Shown: one piece after another, positions 19,348-28,149 of the stretch
How the letters are laid out: each line of letters starts with the position of its first letter
Position numbering within the stretch: position 1 is the first letter of the stretch
DNA from: Lachnospiraceae bacterium
GTDB taxonomy: Bacteria > Bacillota > Clostridia > Lachnospirales > Lachnospiraceae
DNA length: 64,000 bases
Direction of reading: 5' to 3'
Assembly: GCA_024682555.1 (NCBI GenBank)
Contig: JAIKZD010000114.1
Location: 62,001-126,000, forward strand
Program-made: the position numbers and the translations under genes
The notes under the pieces: model-generated
What the model saw: only the letters and a program-made list of their open reading frames with translations
Databases searched by the model: none
Told to the model about the DNA's origin: nothing

Positions 19348-20433
19348 TTAGTTTTCTTTTGTGACGGTCCCGTTTACAACCCGGAAAACCTTATCTATCT
19401 TGATCCTTGAATTAATAAACTCATCAAGTCCCGTACAGGTGACGATGGTCTGAATATCACCGATGCTGTTTAACAGAAAGTTCTGCCTGTGCGAATCAAG
19501 CTCGGAAAGAACATCATCAAGCAAAAGTATGGGTGTGCTTCCCGCAAGGTTCTTCACGAGTTTTATCTCGGAAAGCTTAAGGGAAAGGGCTGCCGTTCTC
19601 TGCTGTCCCTGGGATCCGTATTTTTTAACATCGGTATCGTTTATGTAAAAAATAAAATCATCCCTGTGAGGGCCTACCGAAGTCAGCTTAAACTTTATAT
19701 CCTTAACCCTGTTTCTCTTGATCTTGCCTTCATAATCCATGATCTCTATATTGGGTTCATATTTGATGGTAAGCTTTTCGTTGCCTCCGGAAAGATTTTT
19801 ATGTATATCATAGATTATCTCGTTTAACTGGTTTATAAACATTGTCCTTCGGTCTATTATCTTCGTTCCGAGGGAGACAAGCTGCGAATCCCAGACATCG
19901 AGAGTGTCCGTGAGCTCGGGATGGAACTGTATATCCTTTAAGAGCTCGTTCCTCTGATTTACTATCTTGTTATAGTTTGTGAGATTATAAAGATATACCT
20001 TATCAAGCTGGCAGAGTTCGGTGTCTATGAATCTTCTTCTGTCGGCCGGACCGTTCTTTATTATTGAAAGATCTTCCGGTGAAAAAAGGATGATATTTGC
20101 TATCCCGAGAAGTTCGGTAGCTTTTTTCAGTCTTACACCGTTTACGGCTATTCCCTTTGATTTTTCTTTTCTTAAATGCATGTCGATCTGGTAATCGATG
20201 TCGTTTTTGTTAAAAAGAGCCCTCATGTGGGATTCTGCCTGGTTAAACCTTATGATCTCCTTATCCTTGGAGCCTCTGTGGGATTTTGTATTTCCAAACA
20301 TATATATTGATTCCAGAATGTTTGTTTTTCCCTGGGCATTGTCTCCGTAAAGGATATTTACCCCTTCATCAAACTTGATGAAAAGATATTCATAATTTCT
20401 GAAATTTGTTAATTCTATGGATCTTATGTTCAT
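19348..20433 (-). CDS. recF: DNA replication and repair protein RecF
   Basis: A 361-residue SMC-like ATPase that helps load RecA at single-strand gaps. Walker A is GDNAQGKTN (about 34-42), the ABC signature is GSQGQQRTAALSLKL (about 272-286), and Walker B is ILLLDDVLSELD. It begins one base after the S4-domain gene ends, so translation is coupled. Confidence 0.97.
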   Translation of the reverse strand: MNIRSIELTNFRNYEYLFIKFDEGVNILYGDNAQGKTNILESIYMFGNTKSHRGSKDKEIIRFNQAESHMRALFNKNDIDYQIDMHLRKEKSKGIAVNGVRLKKATELLGIANIILFSPEDLSIIKNGPADRRRFIDTELCQLDKVYLYNLTNYNKIVNQRNELLKDIQFHPELTDTLDVWDSQLVSLGTKIIDRRTMFINQLNEIIYDIHKNLSGGNEKLTIKYEPNIEIMDYEGKIKRNRVKDIKFKLTSVGPHRDDFIFYINDTDVKKYGSQGQQRTAALSLKLSEIKLVKNLAGSTPILLLDDVLSELDSHRQNFLLNSIGDIQTIVTCTGLDEFINSRIKIDKVFRVVNGTVTKEN

Positions 20434-20434
20434 A

Positions 20435-20659
20435 TCAGTTTTCTACTCTGACGGTCACATCCTTAAAGGATACGGTATCACCCGGTATTATCTTTTTTCC
20501 CCTCTGGGTGACCGTCTCGTTATTTACCTTGACTTTTCCTTCATTTATAAGGATCTTTGCCTCAAGTCCGGATCCGGCTATGCCTGCAAGCTTTAAAAGC
20601 TGTCCGAGTTTTATATATTCATCTTTGATCTTAACTGTTTCCATTATTTTTCTTACCAT
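20435..20659 (-). CDS. yaaA: S4-domain RNA-binding protein (YaaA-type)
   Basis: A 74-residue single S4 RNA-binding domain: YIKLGQLLKLAGIAGSGLEAKILINEGKVKVNNE followed by RGKKIIPGDTVSF. Such proteins lie between dnaN and recF in most Firmicutes; the B. subtilis homologue is YaaA, linked to ribosome assembly. Gaps of 21 and 1 bases to its neighbours place it in the dnaN-recF transcript. Confidence 0.93.
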   Translation of the reverse strand: MVRKIMETVKIKDEYIKLGQLLKLAGIAGSGLEAKILINEGKVKVNNETVTQRGKKIIPGDTVSFKDVTVRVEN

Positions 20660-20680
20660 CCCCGATCCTGATCTTTAAGC

Positions 20681-21790
20681 TCAGTCTACGGTAGTGAAAT
20701 TAACGGGAAGGATAAGATAAATATAGTTTTCCTCCTCATCCCTTATGATGCAGGGTGCCTTGGAATTAACCATATAAACGTCTATGGTCTCTTCATCTAT
20801 GGCCTTTAACGCATCTATGAGGAATTTAGGATTAAAGCCTATCTTTATGTCTCTTCCTTCCTTCTCTATGTCGATGAATTCATCAAGGGAACCGATGGTG
20901 GAGCTTATCTTTAATTCAATGCTCTCATCGGTAACGTCGATAATTATGGGTTTCTTGTCACCCTCTTTTACCAGAAGGGTGGATCTCTCGATGCATTCTA
21001 TGAAGTTTTTCTTGTTGATGTTGAACTTTGTTTCATAATCGTTTGAAAGCATCTGTTCAACCTTGAAGTACTCACCTTCTATAAGCCTTGATACGACGGT
21101 AGTATCATCAAATTCAAACAGGATATGCTTATCCGTAAAGAATACATCTATATCCTTGTCGTTATCTCCTGAAATTATCTTGCTGACCTCACTGAGGGTT
21201 TTTCCGGGAACCACCACCTTTATGTCATCATAATCGTTCTTAAGATCAACCTTTCTTATGGATATGCGGTGTCCGTCAAGAGATACAAGCCTTAATTTAT
21301 TGTTGCTTATTTCAAAAAGCTCACCTGACATCATCTTGTTTGTTTCGCTTTCCGAAATAGAGAAGATGGTCTGCCTTACTATTTCCTTTAAAGTAAACTG
21401 GGATATTGTAAGAGGATTCTTCTTTTCAACATCGGGAAGAGCGGGAAAATCATCTCCTGGCCTTCCAACAATGTTAAACTTGGATTTTTCACAGGTTATG
21501 GTGGTTATGTTGTTGTCATCCGTGGTAAAAGTAACTTCACTTTCGGGAAGATGGCGGATTATCTCCTGAAGTATCCTTGCTTCAAGTGCTATCTCACCCT
21601 TTTCTATGATCTCACCGTTTATATAGGTTTCTATTCCAAGTTCCATGTTGTTTGCGGTAAGCTTGATCCTGTCATTTTCCGCATCAACGAGTATGCATTC
21701 GATTATTGACATGGATGATTTTACCGATACTGCCTTATAAACAGTCTGGATACCGTTAAGTATCTCCGATTTTAAACATTTGATCTTCAT
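20681..21790 (-). CDS. dnaN: DNA polymerase III sliding clamp (beta subunit)
   Basis: A 369-residue sliding clamp, full length, with the three repeated clamp domains. It encircles DNA and holds polymerase III and partner proteins. The N-terminal MKIKCLKSEILNGIQTVYKAVS and the C-terminal segment ending YIYLILPVNFTTVD resemble other Firmicutes clamps. It is separated from dnaA by 188 bases that hold DnaA boxes and an AT-rich run. Confidence 0.96.
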   Translation of the reverse strand: MKIKCLKSEILNGIQTVYKAVSVKSSMSIIECILVDAENDRIKLTANNMELGIETYINGEIIEKGEIALEARILQEIIRHLPESEVTFTTDDNNITTITCEKSKFNIVGRPGDDFPALPDVEKKNPLTISQFTLKEIVRQTIFSISESETNKMMSGELFEISNNKLRLVSLDGHRISIRKVDLKNDYDDIKVVVPGKTLSEVSKIISGDNDKDIDVFFTDKHILFEFDDTTVVSRLIEGEYFKVEQMLSNDYETKFNINKKNFIECIERSTLLVKEGDKKPIIIDVTDESIELKISSTIGSLDEFIDIEKEGRDIKIGFNPKFLIDALKAIDEETIDVYMVNSKAPCIIRDEEENYIYLILPVNFTTVD

Positions 21791-21840
21791 TTTACAGCTC
21801 CTCTCTTTTTAAAACGCAGCCGGTTTATGCTGCATTATGT

Positions 21841-21900
21841 TTATATATATATTTTTTATAATAATATAAATAATACTGTGTGTGGATAAGTTGATAACCC
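21841..21900. other. oriC: oriC part 1: AT-rich unwinding region and DnaA box
   Basis: Between dnaA and dnaN lies an almost pure A/T stretch (21841-21875), a candidate unwinding element. Beside it is a perfect DnaA box (TGTGGATAA at 21881-21889, reverse of TTATCCACA) and an adjoining near-match (TTGATAACC). This matches the bipartite B. subtilis-type origin in which the unwinding site is downstream of dnaA. Confidence 0.8.
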
Positions 21901-21978
21901 TTAAAAACCTTTAATTTACATGCTTTTCATGTTTTATAACAGTGTTTAAATCCTGAAATAACACGTTGAATAAATAGG

Positions 21979-23328
21979 TTAACTTATGTTTATCTTTTTC
22001 TTTATTGCATCCAGGTTTGTTTTTATCTCTTCATCAAATTTAATGCAGTTTTCTATTTTTTCTATGCCATGGTGGATAGTTGAATGATCCCTTCCAAGGA
22101 TCTCGGATATCTTGATCTTCGGAACATTTGCATATTTATTGCAGAGATACATTATTATCTGTCTTGGCGTTGCTATATCATCATTTCTTTTCTTTGATAA
22201 TACATCCTCCCTGGTTATATTGTAATGATCACATACAACATCCATTATATAATCAGGTGTAAGGACTATGTCTTCCTTGGGTGATATGACATCCTTCAAA
22301 GCTTTTTCGGCTATTTCCATGTCAATGCTTCTGTTTTCAAGCCTTGAATAGGCTTTTATCTTATTTAATGCCCCTTCAAGATCCCTTATATTTGTGGTTA
22401 TGTTTTCGGCTATGTATTTTATTATGTCTTCACTGATGGAATAGCCGTCCATTTCAATCTTGTTCTTAAGGATAGCCATCCTTGTTTCGTAATCCGGTGA
22501 CTGGATATCCGCTATAAGACCCCAGCCAAACCTGGATCTGTATCTTTCTTCGAGGATATCCATATCCTTCGGAGGCTTGTCGGAAGATATTATTATCTGT
22601 TTTTTGTCTTCGTAGAGCTTGTTAAATGTATTGAAAAATTCTTCCTGTGTGCTTTTCTTTCCTATTATAAACTGTATGTCATCTATGAGAAGGACATCGA
22701 CATTCCTGTATTTTTCCCGAAGCTCCTTCATTGCGGAGGCTGATTCCTTTACATTTCTTAATGCCTCTATAACTTCATTTGTAAAGGTTTCGCTTGAAAC
22801 GTATAAAACCTTGGCATCGGGATCATTGTCTATTATGAAATGAGCTATGGAATGCATGAGATGAGTTTTTCCAAGTCCCACACCTCCATATAAAAACAGC
22901 GGATTATAAGCTTCTCCCGGAGATTCCGCAACCGCAAGGGAAACAGAGTGGGCAAGCCTGTTGTTATCCCCGACTACAAAGGTGTCAAAGGTATATTTTC
23001 TGTTAAGATTTGCCTTTTCGTATTTTATATTATTCTCTGTATCAGCAGCTTTATTGAGATTTTTGACCTCTTTTTCGAGAATAAACCTTATATCGTATGT
23101 TTTACCCAGAGCCTCGGATATGGCTACTTTAAATGGAAGTGTATATTTATTTGTTATATAGCTTTCCGCCGGTGCCTGATTTGAAGGGATCAGGATTATA
23201 ACCTCATCTTCGTCTATCTTATGGAGTTTTAATGGTTCTATCCAGGTATCATAAGATATCTTTGTAAGGCTGTATTCTCTCTCTATTGATTTTTTTATTT
23301 TTTCCCATTTAACATCATCTATGATCAT
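21979..23328 (-). CDS. dnaA: Chromosomal replication initiator DnaA
   Basis: A 449-residue initiator, full length. Domain I is at the N-terminus (WEKIKKSIEREYSLTKISYDTWIEPL). The AAA+ core has YTFDTFVVGDNNRLAHS, Walker A GGVGLGKTH and Walker B VLLIDDIQFI. The C-terminal DNA-binding domain carries the DnaA signature GRDHSTIHHG. It assembles on boxes flanking the gene at 21.88 kb and 23.47 kb to open the origin, and probably represses its own promoter through the latter. Confidence 0.98.
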   Translation of the reverse strand: MIIDDVKWEKIKKSIEREYSLTKISYDTWIEPLKLHKIDEDEVIILIPSNQAPAESYITNKYTLPFKVAISEALGKTYDIRFILEKEVKNLNKAADTENNIKYEKANLNRKYTFDTFVVGDNNRLAHSVSLAVAESPGEAYNPLFLYGGVGLGKTHLMHSIAHFIIDNDPDAKVLYVSSETFTNEVIEALRNVKESASAMKELREKYRNVDVLLIDDIQFIIGKKSTQEEFFNTFNKLYEDKKQIIISSDKPPKDMDILEERYRSRFGWGLIADIQSPDYETRMAILKNKIEMDGYSISEDIIKYIAENITTNIRDLEGALNKIKAYSRLENRSIDMEIAEKALKDVISPKEDIVLTPDYIMDVVCDHYNITREDVLSKKRNDDIATPRQIIMYLCNKYANVPKIKISEILGRDHSTIHHGIEKIENCIKFDEEIKTNLDAIKKKINIS

Positions 23329-23463
23329 AATGTGTTCCCATCATTTACGATTATGCGGCATTATCACATTTACGGGCTTTATAAGGCTGATATCAGAAAA
23401 AATCCGCTATTTATAATCTTATAACAAAAGGGTGTTTTTATCAATTTCAACTTTTTAACCTTA

Positions 23464-23495
23464 TTATCCACAGTCTTTCCACACAGTGTGGATAA
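23464..23495. other. oriC: oriC part 2: DnaA boxes upstream of dnaA
   Basis: Two perfect boxes in opposite orientation (TTATCCACA at 23464-23472, TGTGGATAA at 23487-23495) flank a near-match, and the second overlaps the dyad TCCACAC-A-GTGTGGA (23479-23493). This lies in the 297-base region between divergent dnaA and rpmH, the second half of the bipartite origin. The remainder is AT-rich, with the rpmH promoter at its right edge. Confidence 0.88.
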
Positions 23496-23524
23496 TTATA
23501 TATGAAAGATAGCCTCTTTTTTTC

Positions 23525-23553
23525 TTGACGTGCGTTATTTATTTGAATATAAT
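23525..23553 (+). promoter_or_regulatory. rpmH promoter
   Basis: TTGACG (23525-23530) and TATAAT (23548-23553) with an ideal 17-bp spacer, about 70 bases before the rpmH start codon. Confidence 0.75.
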
Positions 23554-23625
23554 CAGAATGTCGCTTTTCAAAAGACAATATACATGATCTTTTATATATT
23601 ATCATAAGACAGGAGGTGCCAGAAT

Positions 23626-23760
23626 ATGAAAATGACATTTCAGCCTAAGAACAGGCAGAGATCAAAGGTTCATGGATTCAGAAGCAGAATGAGCAGTCCG
23701 GGCGGAAGAAAAGTTTTAGCTTCCAGAAGATTAAAGGGAAGAAAAAAATTATCAGCATAG
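23626..23760 (+). CDS. rpmH: 50S ribosomal protein L34
   Basis: A 44-residue L34: [18 protein letters not shown], then a core rich in Arg and Lys ending [11 protein letters not shown]. Length and sequence are standard. An AGGAGG site lies 9 bases upstream of the ATG. It is the first gene of the rightward origin block and precedes rnpA, as in nearly all bacteria. Confidence 0.98.
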   Translation: MKMTFQPKNRQRSKVHGFRSRMSSPGGRKVLASRRLKGRKKLSA

Positions 23761-23830
23761 ACCGCATTTATGTGGTCTATTTTCCTTTTGTCCATCTTTT
23801 TATATCTGTTGATCCGGAGTAATACAGATT

Positions 23831-24175
23831 ATGATGTTTACCGAATCCTTAAAAAGTAATATCGATTTTAAGAGAGTCTATAAAAAGGGAATTTCAAAAG
23901 CAAACAGATATCTGATCATGTATATTTGCGATAATGACTCCCAACCCGGTAAAAACAGGTTAGGTATTTCGGTAAGTAAAAAGGTGGGAAACAGTGTCGT
24001 AAGGCATAGAGTAAAAAGACTTATCAAAGAGAGCTACAGACTCAGTGAAGATATGTTCAATAGTGGTTTGGACATAGTAGTCGTAGCCCGCGATAATGCA
24101 AAGGTCGCATGTTTTGGTGAGATGCAGAGTGCATTATTGCATGTTTCAAAGCTTCTTCATATTTTAAAGGTGTAG
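23831..24175 (+). CDS. rnpA: Ribonuclease P protein component
   Basis: A 114-residue protein cofactor of RNase P, which trims tRNA 5' ends. The family signature is clear: [28 protein letters not shown] (about 48-75), with the basic RNR-like helix that binds the leader. Two adjacent ATG codons (23831, 23834) could start it. It lies 70 bases after rpmH. Confidence 0.95.
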   Translation: MMFTESLKSNIDFKRVYKKGISKANRYLIMYICDNDSQPGKNRLGISVSKKVGNSVVRHRVKRLIKESYRLSEDMFNSGLDIVVVARDNAKVACFGEMQSALLHVSKLLHILKV

Positions 24176-24207
24176 AGAGTTTTATTTTTTCACGGATAAA
24201 AGATATC

Positions 24208-24420
24208 ATGATGAAAAAATTTTTATTATATTTAATAAGAACATATCAGAAGTACATTTCTCCCTTAAAAAGAACCAAATGTCCTTATATACCTTCATGC
24301 TCTGAATACGGTTATCAGGCAATAGAAAAGTATGGGGCATTAAAAGGAAGCTTTCTTGCAATGTACAGGATCTTAAGATGTAATCCGTTTTCAAAGGGCG
24401 GATACGATCCCGTGCCCTGA
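24208..24420 (+). CDS. yidD: Membrane protein insertion efficiency factor YidD
   Basis: A 70-residue Yid[36 protein letters not shown] with the conserved Cys residues, then [17 protein letters not shown]. It is a small amphipathic membrane-associated protein that assists YidC. It lies between rnpA and yidC as usual. Confidence 0.96.
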   Translation: MMKKFLLYLIRTYQKYISPLKRTKCPYIPSCSEYGYQAIEKYGALKGSFLAMYRILRCNPFSKGGYDPVP

Positions 24421-24451
24421 TCCTATAACCTGCGTATCAGATTTAAAGAGT

Positions 24452-24484
24452 AAACCCGTTTTCATTATGATGAAGCCGGGTTTT
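24452..24484 (+). terminator. Hairpin between yidD and yidC
   Basis: AAACCCG pairs with CGGGTTT, with extra pairing inside (TTCAT/ATGAA), followed by TTTT. It could reduce read-through from rpmH-rnpA-yidD into yidC. Confidence 0.55.
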
Positions 24485-24541
24485 ATGTACCTGTGGGTTT
24501 GCTTTTTAATATCCAAAAATCAGTAATCAAGGAGGAAAAAA

Positions 24542-25957
24542 GTGTCAGTTATTGTATTAACACAATATGACGGTAAGTTACTCGGTCCGATCGCCTGGAT
24601 ACTCGGAAAGATAATGAATGTGATATTCATTGCTCTTGATAAAATAGGTATCCCGAATATAGGACTTGCGATCATAATCTTTACGATAGTGATCTATCTT
24701 CTTCTGATGCCGCTTACCGTTAAACAGCAGAGGTTTTCAAAGCTTCAGACAAAGATGAATCCTGAAATTCAGGCTATTCAGAAAAAGTACGGTGACAAAA
24801 AGAACGATCAGAACGCAATGATGCGTATGAACGAGGAAACGAAGGCGGTTTATGCAAAATACGGGACATCTCCTACAGGCAGCTGTCTGTTTCTTGTGAT
24901 ACAGATGCCCATACTGTTTGCCCTTTACAGGGTAATAGATAACATACCCGCATATGTTACCAAGGTAAAGGATATATTTATCCCATTTGTTTCAAAGTTC
25001 ATAAATGAAAAGGGTGCTCTCGATTTTATAGGTAATTCCGAGAATTTCTCGGCTGTTTCACGTTTTTCAAAGTTTGTGAACAATGACCAGTTTACCGTTG
25101 CAAATACCGAGTATACCACCAATGTCATCATTGATATCCTGAACAAATCCACAACATCCGAGTGGGCAAACATCTATGCTCCGGGGAATTTTGCCGGACT
25201 TAAGGATCTTATAACAAATGCGGCTCATAACGGTACTTATGATCTTTTCAGCAAATACAACAATTTCCTGGGGATCAACATAGCAAACTCACCTTCCTAT
25301 ATTTTTAAGGAAGGATTTGCAACACATTCCTTCGGCCTTATGGCGGGAGCAATAATCATTCCTGCCCTGGCAGCCATCACTCAGTGGCTTAATGTCAAAC
25401 TCCAGCCACAGACAAACAACGCACCTTCCGGAAATGAACAGCAGGATGCAATGGCACAGTCAATGAAGACAATGAATGTGATGATGCCTCTTATGTCGGC
25501 ATTCTTCTGTTTTTCCCTTCCTTCCGGTATGGGAATTTACTGGATAGCAGGTGCTATTGTAAGATCCATCCAGCAGGTCGGAATCAATAAATATATTGAT
25601 AAAGAAGATATAGATGAGATGGTAGCCAAAAATGTTGAAAAGATGAAGAAGAAGAATGAGAAAAGAGGCGGTAAGTCCGCTTCATCATCTTTAATGGAAA
25701 AATATGCCAATCTTTCAACAAGAGGCATAAATGAAAACTCCGAACCGGTTAAGCAGCTTTCAATGAGGGAAAAGGCCGGAATAGTTTCAAAAGCCGGTGA
25801 TCCAGGGAAAAAAAGCAGCAGTAACAAGAGTTCAGGATCATCAAATGCCGAAGATGCCGGTGCACCGGCAAAAAATACCGGATCCGGCGGTACCGGAACG
25901 GGAAGTATCAGAGATAAAGCAAATCTGGTAAAAAAGTTTAATGAGAATAATAATTAG
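24542..25957 (+). CDS. yidC: Membrane protein insertase YidC/Oxa1
   Basis: A 471-residue insertase that integrates proteins into the cytoplasmic membrane with or without SecYEG. It starts with GTG behind AAGGAGG. The core membrane segments are IGLAIIIFTIVIYLLLMPLTVKQQ, PTGSCLFLVIQMPILFALYRVI, SFGLMAGAIIIPALAAITQWL and MPLMSAFFCFSLPSGMGIYWIAGAIV, with the conserved hydrophilic groove. Unlike many Gram-positive YidC proteins it has no lipobox. Residues about 165-255 form an extracytoplasmic insertion between membrane segments. The C-terminal 100 residues are basic and then Ser/Gly-rich. Confidence 0.95.
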   Translation: MSVIVLTQYDGKLLGPIAWILGKIMNVIFIALDKIGIPNIGLAIIIFTIVIYLLLMPLTVKQQRFSKLQTKMNPEIQAIQKKYGDKKNDQNAMMRMNEETKAVYAKYGTSPTGSCLFLVIQMPILFALYRVIDNIPAYVTKVKDIFIPFVSKFINEKGALDFIGNSENFSAVSRFSKFVNNDQFTVANTEYTTNVIIDILNKSTTSEWANIYAPGNFAGLKDLITNAAHNGTYDLFSKYNNFLGINIANSPSYIFKEGFATHSFGLMAGAIIIPALAAITQWLNVKLQPQTNNAPSGNEQQDAMAQSMKTMNVMMPLMSAFFCFSLPSGMGIYWIAGAIVRSIQQVGINKYIDKEDIDEMVAKNVEKMKKKNEKRGGKSASSSLMEKYANLSTRGINENSEPVKQLSMREKAGIVSKAGDPGKKSSSNKSSGSSNAEDAGAPAKNTGSGGTGTGSIRDKANLVKKFNENNN

Positions 25958-25969
25958 GAGGACATAATA

Positions 25970-26701
25970 ATGGAATTAAAGGATTTTACGGGAAAAACAG
26001 TTGATGACGCCATTACCGAAGCCTGCCGTACTCTCGAGGTTACGAGCGACAGATTATATTATGAAGTTGTTGAAAAGGGAACAAGCGGTTTTCTCGGATT
26101 TGCCAGCAAGCCTGCAATGATAAAGGCATGTATAAAGAGTGAGACAGCAGAAACGGAGGAATCTTCCGATACGGCATCGGCCGGTAAGGATACATCCGAT
26201 ACCTTTAAGGCAGCTGATGAAAAAGAGGAAAAGACCTATGTTTCCATTACCGCAAAGAACGATCCCAAGATCTTTCTTGACAAGGTATTTGATGCAATGG
26301 GAATGAAGGTCGAGATAAAGACCGAAGTGATCGGAAATGAAATGGATATCGAGCTTTCAGGTAATGATATGGGAGTCCTTATAGGAAAAAGAGGACAGAC
26401 TCTCGATTCTCTTCAGTATCTTACAAGTCTTTTTGTTAACAAGAATTCCGATTCATATGTAAGGGTTAAGTTAGATACCGAGAATTACAGGGACAGGAGA
26501 AAGGAAACCCTTGAGAACCTGGCAAAGAACATAGCTTACAAGGTTAAGCGTACCAAGAGGCCCGTATCTCTTGAGCCCATGAATCCCTATGAGAGAAGGA
26601 TAATCCATTCTGCCCTTCAGAACGACAAATACGTTAATACTCATTCAGAGGGTGACGAACCCTTCAGAAAGGTTGTTATCACATATAACAGTAAATCCTG
26701 A
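25970..26701 (+). CDS. jag: RNA-binding protein Jag/KhpB
   Basis: A 243-residue protein with a Jag N-terminal domain (KTVDDAITEACRTLEV ... EVVEKGTSGFLGF), an acidic Ser/Thr/Asp linker (about 60-90), a KH domain with the GxxG loop IGKRGQTLD (about 140), and an R3H domain at the C-terminus (NPYERRIIHSALQ). The family binds RNA and influences cell elongation. It follows yidC by 12 bases, a conserved pairing. Confidence 0.94.
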   Translation: MELKDFTGKTVDDAITEACRTLEVTSDRLYYEVVEKGTSGFLGFASKPAMIKACIKSETAETEESSDTASAGKDTSDTFKAADEKEEKTYVSITAKNDPKIFLDKVFDAMGMKVEIKTEVIGNEMDIELSGNDMGVLIGKRGQTLDSLQYLTSLFVNKNSDSYVRVKLDTENYRDRRKETLENLAKNIAYKVKRTKRPVSLEPMNPYERRIIHSALQNDKYVNTHSEGDEPFRKVVITYNSKS

Positions 26702-26716
26702 TGATATGGAGCTTTT

Positions 26717-28096
26717 ATGAACAGAAACAGTGACACTATCGCTTCAATAGCCACCGGATTTAACAATTCGGGAATAGGTATCGTAAGGATATCCGGTCCG
26801 GACTCATTTGCGATCATTCAGAAGATCTTTGCGGATAAAAAAGGTGAGAGATTTACCGGCCTTGAAAGCCACAGGGTATATTACGGCTATATTTTTGATG
26901 AAGATACCATGGTGGATGAAGTGATAGTGATCACCATGAAGGCTCCCCGCAGTTTTACCGCCGAGGATACCGTTGAGATCGACTGCCACGGAGGAAATCT
27001 TGTACTGAGAAAGGTACTTAAGACAGTCATAAAAAACGGTGCCAGAACGGCAGATCCCGGAGAATTCACAAAAAGAGCATTTTTAAACGGCCGCATCGAT
27101 CTTTCGGAGGCGGAAGCCGTTATGGATCTGATAGGATCAAAGAATTCCCTTGCCCTTGAAAATTCTCTCAGACAGCTTACAGGCAGGCTGCATGATGAGA
27201 TAGTTCTGTTAAGGGAAGATATCCTGTATGAAACGGCTAAGATAGAAGCTGCCATCGATGATCCCGAACATTACAGTCTTTTAGGATATTCGGAGATACT
27301 CAGAGATAAAATAACATCTATTATTAAAAAGATAGAAGCTCTTGCCTCATCCTTTGATAACGGACGTATCATCAAGGAAGGCATTCATGCCGTGATAATC
27401 GGCAAACCAAATGTCGGCAAGTCTTCACTGTTAAATCTCCTGTCCGGATATGAAAGGGCAATAGTCACCGATATTCCCGGTACCACCAGGGATATCATAG
27501 AGGAAAGCATAGATCTTGACGGGCTCAATCTGATAATATCCGATACCGCGGGAATCCGTTCCAGTGAGGACAGGGTTGAAAAGATCGGTGTGGAAAAAGC
27601 AATAAAGCAGGCTGAGGATTCGGATCTTCTGATACTCATGCTCGACTCTTCCTCCGAACTTGATGAAGACGATAAAAAGCTTCTTTCATATATAAGGAAC
27701 AGATGCTCCGTCATACTTTTGAATAAATCCGATCTTGAGAGCCGCACGGATACCGGTGACATCGGAGCCTTAAGCGATATTCCCTGTATCAGTGTTTCGG
27801 TAAAAAACAATACCGGAATTGAGGAATTCTCAAAACTTTTGCATTCCATGTTCTTAAAGGGTGATATTTCCTATAATGATGAGATCATCATAACCAATGA
27901 GCGTCACAGGGAACTGTTAGGACGAGCCGCCGAAAGTCTTAAAAATGTGCTTGTTTCAATAGACAACCGTCTTCCCGAGGATTTTTATTCCATCGATCTT
28001 GTGGATGCTTATGACGATCTGGGACTCATTATCGGGGAAAAGGCGGAGGACGATCTTGTTGATACCATTTTTTCCAGATTCTGTATGGGGAAATAA
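26717..28096 (+). CDS. mnmE: tRNA modification GTPase MnmE
   Basis: A 459-residue GTPase that, with MnmG, adds carboxymethylaminomethyl groups to wobble uridine 34. The N-terminal folate-binding part starts DTIASIATGFNNSGIGIVRISG. The G domain has GKPNVGKSSLLN, DIPGTTRD, DTAGI and NKSD. The C-terminus is the invariant FSRFCMGK. It sits next to mnmG. Confidence 0.97.
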   Translation: MNRNSDTIASIATGFNNSGIGIVRISGPDSFAIIQKIFADKKGERFTGLESHRVYYGYIFDEDTMVDEVIVITMKAPRSFTAEDTVEIDCHGGNLVLRKVLKTVIKNGARTADPGEFTKRAFLNGRIDLSEAEAVMDLIGSKNSLALENSLRQLTGRLHDEIVLLREDILYETAKIEAAIDDPEHYSLLGYSEILRDKITSIIKKIEALASSFDNGRIIKEGIHAVIIGKPNVGKSSLLNLLSGYERAIVTDIPGTTRDIIEESIDLDGLNLIISDTAGIRSSEDRVEKIGVEKAIKQAEDSDLLILMLDSSSELDEDDKKLLSYIRNRCSVILLNKSDLESRTDTGDIGALSDIPCISVSVKNNTGIEEFSKLLHSMFLKGDISYNDEIIITNERHRELLGRAAESLKNVLVSIDNRLPEDFYSIDLVDAYDDLGLIIGEKAEDDLVDTIFSRFCMGK

Positions 28097-28149
28097 GCGG
28101 GTGATGTCCCGATCTGTTTTTTGATCACTTTTATAAACAGGTATATATT